Positions 21,080 through 32,179 of a stretch of 64,000 nucleotides of DNA are shown piece after piece. The position numbers and the translations under genes were made by a program. The DNA is from Lunularia cruciata. Taxonomy: Eukaryota; Streptophyta; Marchantiopsida; Lunulariales; Lunulariaceae. The stretch spans positions 2,914,001 to 2,978,000 of the forward strand of contig OX419760.1 in the NCBI GenBank assembly GCA_948567375.1. The letters are read 5' to 3'. Every line of letters starts with the position of its first letter. Position 1 is the first letter of the stretch. The notes below the pieces were generated by a model, which did no database searches, was not told where the DNA came from, and saw only the letters and a list, made by a program, of their open reading frames with translations.

Positions 21080-24000
21080 AGTAGTACTTGGCATTGAATT
21101 TGACAAGGAATAAGGACAGCCCAACTACTTTCTAGCTAAAGAATGACTAAAGACTTTGCCTATAAAACAAAGTGGGGAATGACTATTTCCACTTCTTGCA
21201 TTGCAAGTGATTGATTAAGCATAGTCAATCCCAAATTTGATGCCTGTTTATTTTAGTTTTTAGTCTTCAAAGCCAAACCAACCTTCGCTTCCTTTCTTTG
21301 TCTTTGAGAGAATGATGTTTGTTCAAAAACCCTAGAGGAAGGCCCCCAAAGCAATCCTCCAAATCCCAACAATGTATGCTTGGGTAGTGTATTTTATAGG
21401 AGAGTTAATTCAAAGCAAGCTTACTGGATTCTTGCTCTAAGATTAGGATGCAACTGACTTTGAGATAATTCATGAGACCATGAGCCAAAAGGAAAGAAGT
21501 ATTAAGGACCTGAGAGGAAACTCCATGAGCTAGAGAGAGGAGATTGGAGGAATTTCCTTAGTCCGGATGCATGTCCAGTAGAAGCAATCATGATTGACAC
21601 CAAGTTTTATGATCAAGAGTTGATCCAAGAGATCAAAGACACCTTGAGGGAACTTTACAATTGCAACAATGGTTGACAATTTCTTAGCTATAAGGACCCA
21701 TGTCAACTGGTAATTGTTGATGTTATTATGAAGTTGTTCCATCACAAATGGACAACTTACTTAACAAATATCTAAGCCATCTTCTTTTATAAGATGAACA
21801 AAGGCAACCCTATAAATTGGGCTTGCATGTTCTATTTGCAAGCCCAAACCCTTTATTGTGACTTCTTGGATGAGAAAGGAGCTACTTACCTAGCTCTTTT
21901 TAGGATCTATTTCTACATGGGTAATTGAGAAACTAATTTCCCAATTTGTTGAACAAGAAAGAGCATAAGAGATTTTCCAACCATCATCCTACTATGGGTT
22001 ACTTTGCTTCCCAACCTAAAGGGAAGTCAATGATCAACAAAAATTGGGAGGTGGATGCAAAATTTGCCCAAACAGCCAAGTTTGTGCTTGTGGAAGAAGA
22101 AGTGGTGAATACCAAGCCAAAGAAGAAATAAGAACCATCAGGCCAAGTAGCCACACCAGCAAAGAAGTGGGCAAAGAAGAACCCTCTGTCATTGACATGG
22201 CCTCTAAAACCAAAGAAGAGGAAGAAATTGGTTTAAAGGAAGAAATAGAAGAAGAAGAAGAAAGGTCCTTCACTTTATAGTTAGAGAAGGAGGACCATGA
22301 AGAAGAAGATTAGTTCAAGGACACCTAGTCTGTCCTCAAATTCCCAATACCCTAAGAATATGAAGAACTAGAAGATGATGATAAGGATGATGATAAGGAA
22401 GATGAAGCCTAAGAGGAGATAACCAAAATAGAGCTTGAAGCCCAATGCCCACTCCTCAATCCCCTCTTCAAGGAAGAAGAACAAGCACTTGGAGGAAGGA
22501 GAGGAACTTTGGTCCAAAGTTCAAAATGTCATTTGGCCAAAAGGGAAAGATGTGGCTAAACACAAGGAAGAAGTAGATATTGAGGCAAAGGAGACTCCAG
22601 TCCAGATTGCAGAGGAAGTGGAAGTCTTGGTCTTTTAGGAGAAAGGGGAAGGATCAAGCCAAACCACTACCAATTGAGTTTCAAAGGAGTCTTGCTTTGT
22701 TATTCATCTAATGGAGGTGGTTTTTCAATTGATGGAACCCCTACTACCACAATACCAACATGACTGTCCAAAGATCATGGATTATACCCCCTTGGTGTGG
22801 AGGATGCACAAGGAGATTTATACAAGGGAGGAAGTGACTTGAAGCCAAGATCACTACAAGGAAGAAGCAAAGAAGGTGAACTCCTTGGTGTAGGAAGTAT
22901 TTGAGGAAGAGAAGAAGAATGCCTTCCTTGCTTCCACAAAATAGAACCAAGAGAAAGTTGAGAATGGAGAAGAAGGATTTCAACTACAAAGATCAGCTCT
23001 AAGCTCAAGACAAGGAGGTGCATAGCCTATGTCAAGAGCTAAAAACATCAAGATTTGGATTGCAACCTTGGGTTTGCATATGATTGAGTATTAGTAGGAG
23101 ATAGCAATGTAATTGGAGAACCAAGCTAAGGAGTTGGATTTGGCCATGGAGAAAGAGGCCAAACAAGAATGCTTGCACAATAAATTGGAGGAACACTTTC
23201 AGGCAAAGTGTCTATAGATTGAAAAAAAAGCAAAGAAGGCACTCCAATAGGTGGAAGAAGTCCATGCATAGTTTGTGGAGATGGTCCAAGAAGAAGCCAA
23301 AGGAGAGTACCAATTGCCAAATTCAAAAACTATGGTTTTAAGATTAGAAGTTGAACGAGAAACCAGATGAAGAAGAATCAAAGGACATGTTTGCTCTTTG
23401 ACTTTGAGGACATGCGGATTGGAAGTTCAATGAGGTGAAGTACTTGTACTTACTAAAAATTGCCAATTATAAAGAGTGGACCAAAGAAGTCCTTTGACAA
23501 CTCAACAACAAAGGATGTTCTTCCTAAAAAATTGTAGAGCCAAAGGAAACCAAGACACTAGAAGGAACCATAGTGTTAGATTAGTGTACATTCTTTGATC
23601 TTTTCTAATAATTGTGCATAGACTCTATTAGTTGCTTGCAAGAACTCCCAACACATAATTTTAGATGTTGGAGTTCTTTGTACATATGTAATTTAGGAAG
23701 TAGATTGAAGGCTTTGGCTTGGTACAATTATTGGAAAAATAGCATTTAGTTGAGTTTTGGCCAAAGAACACTTCAGTGTAGTAACTTAGGAAGAACATTC
23801 ATTACTTCTAGCAAATGTTTTAGGGGAAGAACCAGCAATTGGCACTTGACAAAGTCTCATTAGGTAGTTAAGAGTAGAATAAGATAGAAATTACGATTGT
23901 AATTGGTGGAAATGGAGTAGTTAGGTTTGGTGGAGAACCCGCTTAGCCATCAGAGACCGTTTGGAGCAAAGTGGAGTAGTAGTAGGAAACTATACATAAA

Positions 24001-25217
24001 GCTTTGGCCTAACAATGAACAAGTCCACTTTACCATATAACTTTGTATCACACCAAAGTCCAATCTGATCAATTTGTATTCAGCTTGTGTCCGGCTTCAA
24101 ATGCTTGTTAATGTAGAGTTGTGAATCTTGATGGAGTATTGTAGTTGTTGAATCCAAGAGGAAGGGTTGGTAATTGGAACCTAAATATGAAGAGTGGCTT
24201 GATGATGGATGTGATCCATCCTAAGTGCCATCAATAACATGGAATCAAAACTCAAAGACATTCACTTGCTAATTAAGCCCCTTTGGTGGTGTGCCTTCAA
24301 GGAAGGGTAGAATATGCTATTGAGGTTGGTGGATTTGGGGTGAAGTGAACTTCAGAGAAAAGTGCACCATCACCTTTAGGGTAACTTTGGTTACATGTAG
24401 TTTTGAGAGTGATTTAGGATATTTTCAGGTTTTTCTAGAGCACTCCAATGGTTCCTCTACCCTCATACTAGGAGTGGTTTCTACCCAAGAGGTTAAACAA
24501 CAAACAATGAACAAATTGCAACTTGTGATACTTTCTCTTCACTTATAACCAATTTTGACTTGTACCCTTGTGTGATCTACTTTTTCTTACCATTTTACTA
24601 GTACTATGTCAACATTGGGTTATTATAGAAGGTCAAGAAATTTAAAGAGAATGGAGAGGGATAAAGCAAGAAGTGGTGAAGAGATCATAGGATTGAGCAT
24701 TTTTCCAACATAAGAAGAAGGGGTAGAAATCTGAACTAGCCATAGGTAGGAGAAAAGCACAACTTAGGCTATGGAAAATTGAGTACTGTAGGCATTTGAA
24801 GTAAACAGATGTGGGAAATTGAGCATTGAATGTATTGAGCTAGGAAGCACTAGTGTATACCATTCTATCAAAGCATCATGGTAGTTAATTGACTGAATAC
24901 CCTATGGGAGAATAGATACAAGGTAGAGGTCATCTTGGTGGGACGCCTTTCAGCTAAGTTGATAGTATTTCTAGAGAGGTAATCTCAAAGGAAGCACTCA
25001 AGATTGGTAGATTGAGCACCAAGCGCTCCAAACTCAAGTTGCATAGAATTCAAGTGGTAAGACAAGGTAGGGAGGGAATTGGAAGAGAATGAGGAACATG
25101 GGGGTCAAATTGCACAAAGGGGGCATGCAAAAATGTAGTCAATGTTGATCTAAATTACAAAAAGCTTGACAAGAAGAAGTTTAAAAGTAAAAAATTTCTA
25201 AAGTTGTTGTAGTATTG
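21080..25217 (+). pseudogene. Decayed + strand frames, second coiled-coil-rich region
   Basis: From about 21520 a + strand frame reads WRNFLSPDACPVEA then KFYDQELIQEIKDTLREL. Further on are MNKGNPINWACMFYLQAQ, a basic part at 22034-22280, very acidic Glu/Lys-rich runs at 22200-22640, and coiled-coil segments at about 22800-23350. Stops and frameshifts are frequent. 23600-25217 has no recognised domain. I cannot name the family. The region and 27.7-29.6 kb are one sequence split by the hAT insertion at 25226. It may also continue the 10.4-13.26 kb region, which copy A split off. Confidence 0.4.
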
Positions 25218-25225
25218 ATTATAGA

Positions 25226-27699
25226 CAGGCCTCTTTATTTGTGGCATGGGCCCCAAATACCACAAATAAGCTAATTGCGGCCCCCAAGGAAAATTAAATG
25301 CGGTTAAATGTGGCAGTCATAGAAAACAACACATGTATTCATTTATTTCTTAATAAAACTTGATGGCTTGCAACTTCTTGAATTGTTTGAATGAGAATGC
25401 CTTCAAGCAAGAAGTCACTTAAAGAGGCTTGAGCATCATCTTTCTCCCACTTGACAATTAAGAAATCACCCTTGATAGTAGATGTGCCAAGAAATGTTGA
25501 TGTGCCAATAAATGTTGTTGAGCCCACCATAAAACTCACAAAGTTGTAGGAAGCAATCTTGGGCCAGCTTCCAACCGCCTTCAAAGGACATTCGATGATC
25601 ACACTTATCTAAGATAACCTTAAAACTGCTCTCATGATGGTTTGCTGCCTGAAGGCCATGGAACTCTTGCTCAATTTCATTGATCTCTGCTGATGATCAA
25701 CTATGTTGCAAGTGATGGATGTGGACCTTCACAATATTGGCAAATTCTTGACCTCAAAGTGTTACTAATTGATGTGGAAGTACAGAAGGCATCTCTTTGG
25801 CAGCATCATTTGATGAGTCACGCTTAGCAACAACAAAAATCACACTTGCAATCAGATTGATTGTGCAGTCAACAAGATCATGTAGAAGTGCCGCCATGTT
25901 TTCATTATCAGTCTCTTCCAACTTGTTGATCACAAACCCACCAAGGTCTTTGAGCATTGCCTTGACATGGAAAAGTAGCAATGAATATATACAATCATTG
26001 GAAACAATAGCAACTTCCAGATTGACCGCATCTGCCTCTACATCAGATAGCGGCCATGTCACATTGAATCAACATACACAAGTACCATGAAAAGTTTTCA
26101 ATGCTTCATGTTGTTGTGACACTAAGGTCTTTGAGGTTGCAAAACATTGCCATTGCCTCAGATGAGATTTTCTCAGTGAACATCATCACAATCCACCAAG
26201 ATGAATCAGGTGCCACAATACGCTTCTTTCCATCCAGATATCTCATAACCTCCATGCAATACTTCTTGAACCAAGACGCAAACTTGCTCATAAACTCCCA
26301 ATGAGTTTTAGCAACAGTTGGTGGCTCCAATTTCAACTCTCCAGTAAACTTTCTTTACCTGTGCAAATATGCAATCAACATTGTGAGCTTGTAATAGAAC
26401 TCCTCTCCCATCAAGGATGTGAAGAATCATTGAAGTTGAAGGTCAAGCTGGTGCAAAACACACCAAATATGATAAAACTAGGTAAAGTAGGCTACTCAAA
26501 GCGAGTCACCACACTTGGACACGCCACATCATCTTGCATTTTCCATGAATAGAAATTGAAACCATCATATTCTTCTATCCATGTATGATCACATTCAGAG
26601 CATGAAAAAATATATTCTTTGATGTGTGTTGAGTGAACATCGGGATCGCAAGCAAGTGCAGTTAAAAATATCACCCTTCCAATGCAATCTGATGCAAACA
26701 TCAAGGTATGAGGTGGTCATGTGAGTAGACATATCCATCGCAACAAAAAATGTCCACACCAATTTAAGCAAATCCCGCATTGATTGAAGATTTAAGGCAC
26801 ACATTTGGCATATGTCGCAACCTTTCCATTAGAGAGAGAGAGCCAAGAGACACTAAGCCAACTTGCTCTTTCATCATCCTCAAAATTTTTGCAGCCATTC
26901 AGAAGGACATTCCCAGGCTAAGATAATCAGAAATGAGGTAGAATTGAGCAGGATTCATCAGTCTAATCTGGTATCTCAATGCAGCGATATCAGCTCCATT
27001 ACCATCCATGGCTTCCAATTTGTGTAGGACATCTTCAAAGATATTGAGAGTATTGGTGTTGTTATCATCACCTTGCTCATAAAAAAATTCACCAATGATA
27101 ACATCAACAATATCCTTGTCCACAAAAAAATGAATAGGAGCATGTGAACCACCAAAGTGAGATTTGATGGTGTTGCGGAGAACAACATGAGCATTATTGT
27201 CAAATTTTTTTATCTTCTCGCAATTTTCAAGTTCCAAATAGTCCTTTTAGTGTTGGGGATGTTGGGTCTCCATGTGTCTAAATACATGTCTACACAAAAT
27301 GGTTTCTTGAAATACATGACATTGGTAGTTTGATTTCATTTTGTGCCAATATTTTCCTCACGGCCAAAGTGAATGCAGAACACGCAAGAGACTAACATCA
27401 CTACCTTTGTCTTAGCATCAAGCTTGCAGGTTTTGACACCAAATTGCAAACATTGTTCCTTCTTAAATGGAGTGGAGCATGACATTACAAGAGAATGATC
27501 AACAACCAAGTGTATTTCTAACTATTTTCAAGAAAGAAAATTCTAGAACGGGGTTTGGGATTTTGGGGTTGTGATCAAAACATATTATGGCTTGCTACTT
27601 TAATTTTCTATGCAAGATGTTCCACTTAAATGCTTCACCACACAAAATTTATATGCGGCTAAATGGGGCATTAAAAAAAGCCACAAATAAAGAGGCCTG
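25226..27699 (-). mobile_element. hAT-superfamily DNA transposon with perfect terminal inverted repeats
   Basis: The first 20 bp (CAGGCCTCTTTATTTGTG...) are the exact reverse complement of the last 20 bp (27680-27699). The flanks are an 8-bp target-site duplication with one mismatch, ATTATAGA at 25218-25225 and GTTATAGA at 27700-27707. A 2.47-kb length, CAGG...CCTG ends and an 8-bp TSD are the hallmarks of hAT. Subterminal GCGG-containing motifs (ATGCGG(T/C)TAAATG) occur near both ends (25296 and 27652). The interior carries a broken transposase on the - strand. It inserted into the decayed coiled-coil region. Confidence 0.93.
25339..27485 (-). pseudogene. hAT transposase, broken into several frames
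   Basis: The start is taken as the ATG at 27483-27485 (MSCSTPFKKEQC). The N-terminal part has a zinc-finger-like SCVFCIHFGREE followed by FKKPFCVDMYL, in the place of the BED-type finger of hAT transposases. The middle comprises 26899-27237 (112 codons, MELENCEKIKKFDNNAHVV...), 26595-26804, 26106-26336 (FASWFKKYCMEVMRYLDGKKR) and 25754-26062. The C-terminal piece 25339-25602 has GTSTIKGDFLIVKWEKDDAQASLSDFLLEGIL, which resembles the TxESDFSxxxWEKDxxRxxLxDFSLEGIL signature I associate with one clade of hAT transposases. At least four breaks make it non-functional. An intact relative elsewhere would be needed for mobility. Confidence 0.8.
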
Positions 27700-27707
27700 G
27701 TTATAGA

Positions 27708-29560
27708 GGAATAGTTACCCAAATTGATGATTTGAAGGAAGTAGAGTGTCTATGGACCAAAGTATTGAGAGATAGAGATACTACCTATGACAAATTGAGC
27801 TGAAAAAGAAGGAGATATCAAATAACTTGACCTCTAGAAGTTTTTGAATACCCTACTTCACAACACAATTATTTGCATAGTCATTCCATAAGGAGTTTGA
27901 GGTGGAGGTATTTCTTTTGGAAGGAGATGTAATTTTGATTAGAATTAAGAGTACCCATCAGCTTCAACCACCCCAAGCACCTTTGTATTTTGAAAATAAA
28001 AATATATAGCTTGTTATAATGTCAAGATAATGAGAAGTGATCAAAGGAAGTAGACCATTTCACTAAAAGGAATGGATTGTATTGCTATTTGAGTGAATTA
28101 AGAAGTGAGAAAGGACTCTTGATTAAGTGGACATTGGAGTGATTGTTGCAAGGAAGGGTTTTGGATATAATTGTTAGTAAATAAGTGAGGAGTCATTATA
28201 AAAGAACCAAGGCATTGGTTTCAAAAAGCATTGACCCATGGCAAGGTAGTAAACCGACAAGTCAAAATGATGAAGCCCCTTGTTACTCCTAAATTGGCAT
28301 TAAAGAGAGTAGTCCCTAGTGTATCCACTATAGTAGATGAACAAGAAGAGCTAAGGGACTTAAGAACCCTGGGGTGTGAATGATTGCTTGATGTTCCCTA
28401 GATTTTCCAAAAAACTTTCATGGTTATGGAGTAACTAATGAGATTCCCAAGTGGATGGATCTTTCAAAATGGAGAAATCTCCAAGGATGGGATCTCTAAT
28501 TCAATTTAGATACCTACTAGTTGAAAGATGGCAAGTGGTGGAGTGCCCAATAATTTGGGTAGAAAGAGAGGACTATGGAGCTTGATATTGACAATACCTT
28601 GCACTAGGAGCCGGGTCTTATGGAACCAACTTTGGGTAGCTCCCCGATCCATATTGTCACTACCAAAGGGAATCACATGAGAGTGATATCCCAAACCTCA
28701 TCCACCTTTGGGAGTGTTTAGCAATTGCTTGATTAATTGCACACCTAGTACAAGAACATGACAATGGTGATCAATAAGGTATCCTTACTAGTTGGAGAGA
28801 GAGCCAAAGACAACCTCTCCTTACTTGAGTTAGTCTACATTGTAGCAAAGGCTATGATGCACAAGAAAGTAGTAGAGGAAGAGCTTGTAAAGGTCAAGAA
28901 GTACTAGGAATGCATCTAGTCAAAATTGAGAAGGCTCTAGAAGCAAAAGGAGCAATTAGCTCCCATGTGCAAGATGATGGGGGCTAAGGATTGATCCCAA
29001 ATTGATAGCCAAGGCCCAACACTATGATGAGAGGCAAGAGCATTGGACTTCAAGAGAAGTAGAAAGGCAAGAAATCTATAAATCTGCATGCATGAAAAGG
29101 ATTTGGTTCATCCAACATCAGTTAGAGGCAATACTCTCTCAAATAGAGACTCTAGTGAGGACCAATGCAAGGCAAACCATATCTAACAATCTAAGCCTAC
29201 TGAGCAGTAGCATACTCTAGAGTTCCATGTAGGAAGCTTACTTCATGCAAAGAAAGCAAAAATAGAGGCAATTATAGAAGGGCTAACTTCCCTCTTAGCA
29301 CCCTTGGTCAAGAGAGATCACATTGATATGGAAGAGAAATATTTGAGGGATGGAGATAACTTAGCACCAACTAGCTCAATACCCTCTTCAAAAGATATTA
29401 TTGTGGAGAGAGCCAAGTTAGTCCAATCAACCAAAGAGGAAGAAGAGAAAGTGGATGAGGTTGCAAACCTTATTGAAGCGGCTAGGAAATCCCTACTACT
29501 AATCCCAACCCCTCTAAGCTACCTTAGAGGAAGAAGTGCAAGATGCATAGATAAGTGATG
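27708..29560 (+). pseudogene. Decayed + strand frames, third coiled-coil-rich region
   Basis: After the hAT element the + strand again shows broken coding sequence: KEVECLWTKVLRDRDTTYDKL near 27735-27800, then MTMVINKVSLLVGERAKDNLSLLELVYIVAKAMM near 28760-28860 followed by KVVEEELVKVKK. 29002-29220 holds ARQTISNNLSLLS, and 29304-29558 is an acidic helix-rich stretch (AKLVQSTKEEEEKVDEVANLIEAA). No enzyme domain is recognised. The pattern of coiled coil, acidic linker and short C-terminus matches the other two regions. Confidence 0.4.
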
Positions 29561-32175
29561 GTAGGTCAGCAAGCCATGGGCTAAATTTGGATGATGTAAT
29601 GAAGGCAACAACCGTAAAAGAAAAAACACCTTAATCAGTTAGTAGGAGGGGTCCAAGAAGTAGTGATTACCAAGTACAACCTATCCCAAGCTTGTATTTG
29701 TAATTGCACTTTTCTTAATCAACCACTATGTAATTAATGAACATAAAGGTATGTTGTAAATATGCAAGGAATATGCAATAAATATGCAAGATATGTGAGG
29801 ATACCACTCAAAGGAGCCAATTGTATATGTTGGCACCACAAGAGCTAGTTGATCACTTAGTATGAGTAATTGTACATCCTAGGACTTGATTCATTAAGTC
29901 TAGAGTAGTGGATTATTAACCAAAATTATCTGACCATCAGTAAGGGTAGGAATGTGTTTAGTGGTATAGTATGTCAAGGCTCTCAACTTGGTTTTTTATT
30001 TTCCTTATACAATTTTAAAAAGATGGGACCTTTGATTTGGACACTGATTGGATCTCCTTGTTCTAAGTGGCAAGAGTAAGCTCACTTGTTGGCTAGGTCA
30101 ACAAATCAACAATTAAAGATGGAGCATACTAGTAATCTAAGAAGGTACATAAGTTAGGAGGTAGTCCTAGCACCTTTTTGTTAGTATGTGGTTGGACATG
30201 AGCTAAGTAGAGGCCTGCCCATTTTCAGAACCTTTTTGAGGTAGTAGTTCATAGAACAACATAGCCAGGTAGAGGGTGAGCAACAACCTACTCCTAGTCA
30301 ATGTGAGGACCAAATGATATTTGGAGTTTTATAAGCATATCCATTGAATGATTATATTATAGCTTTAGTGCACATTACATTTGCTTTATTTTCTCTTCTC
30401 TTGTGACTTGCTATTTGTTGCATGGATGGAGTTGAGTGCAAGAACTTGTTTTGCCTAGTAGGTATATGGTCTATAAGTTGCAATTGATCTCAAACCAATT
30501 GCTTTATTGTCCAACAATTGTTGAATGCTAATGGAACAAGTTCTTTACAAGGTTCTCATTGTGATCAATTTGCAAGTTCATGATCCATTGAACTCTCCAA
30601 GAAACACTCTAGGATGGATCAAAGTTTGCTCACTTTTGGATCACACTAAGTCACCAACTTGACTTGGATCCAACACCAAGAGCACCAGAATGCACCTTGA
30701 AGTATCCATCAGGCTGCCAAATGGGATAATAGGCATTGAGTAATCCTATGTCAAGCATTTTGCCATCCAAGAGTCCTCCACATCAACTGATAGTGTTTGA
30801 TTTATCTTTCAGCACTCAATCCAAAAACTGATTGACCTTACTACCTATAGTTACTCCTTGGGTAAGGATAGGATTTCTTTGTAGTTAGCAACAAGGTGCA
30901 GATAAAAATATTAAGAGTTGAGTAGTGTGGGATAAGTAGGATAAAAAATTGGTTCAACCTAACCTTGGTTTACCATGATTGAGTAAGCCTTAGCTTTGGG
31001 AAAAATCCAAAGAGAGTAGCAGACATGAAAGTTCCAAAGCCATCTCATGGGTAGGATTTGGGATCTGGATCAAGGAGGCACCAAAGTTCCATGGCAAGGA
31101 TGGTGTGCTCTGGATTTAATGATTGGATCCGCTCCCAAATTGAAAGTCATCTTAATATTGTAGTCTTAGAACTAAAAATGGGAATGGGAGTTGAGTAAAA
31201 GTTGGTCAATGTTTTGGCCAAGATCTCCAAGTGAGGTGTGTATTGGGTGGATGGGATGATGAGTGTGACTAAGACCGGGTCATTCCTTACTCTTGGGATT
31301 ATCATGAGTTCTATCTTTGAACCAAGGAGAAAAAACTTTTTATCAATATTTGCTAAATGATCCAAGCTTGTTAGTGAAGATCATAAGTATAAAGGCAAGA
31401 AGACTAGAGAAGAGATATGTCCACTGATTTAGTTCAAGGAGAGGAACATGGTTGCCACTAGCCATGTAGGTAGAGGACAAGAAGACCTCACATTGGTAGT
31501 TGTTAAAATCTAGCTTTTGGCTCTAGGTAGTCAACAAATCACTTCACTTTTGTCAAGACACAGATAGTTGATTGCAAGTGATAAACCCCATTAAACCTTG
31601 GTGAGCAAGGCTCTCAAAGCCACCCCATAAAACCAAGGAAATTCTAGATTTGGGATAATTCATACCATAACTTGTGTGTGTATTGTTGTAGCAAAAACCT
31701 TTGGGAAGGGAGTTTGAGAGAAGATCTAGTGATACTTATGCATAGTCTAGGAGTAGTTTGGAACTCACACTTGTATGCCTTAACTTGATCCTATTTTGGG
31801 GATTGTGTGCATATAGTGATTTGATGTAGGGGACTGGTCTCAAGCCACTTCAAGCCTATCTAGTCTCCTTTGAGCACAATAATGGTTAATCAAAGTCTCC
31901 TTGTAGTTATAGACCTTTCAAGAATTACCTTGCGTGGAAGGACATTTTCTCTTTGAGTATTGGGTGGTGGTGGCCACTTCAACCCCAACCTGATCTAAGA
32001 TACATGGTGTGTAAAGGAGGCTGTTTGCTACAGCAAGGCATAGATCCATCATTTCTTTATGTTGACCATTAGATTGAGCTTCAAAATTAAAATTTTCAAG
32101 GAAATGACTTATGTATGCATGTTATCCTACCTTGAGCAATTTTTTGAGGTAGTTGAGGATACTTCCAATAACCTA
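29561..32175. other. Repeat-derived sequence with no recognised feature
   Basis: AT-rich and stop-rich in all frames. A cluster of ATATGCAA(G/T)A motifs lies at 29758-29800. I found no LTR match for the gypsy pol that begins at about 32180, no terminal inverted repeat and no RNA gene. Confidence 0.4.
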
Positions 32176-32179
32176 ACCT

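Noticed and set aside
29825-29850. LTR start-like TGTTGGCACCACAAG
   Set aside because: No second copy, no pairing end and no target duplication.
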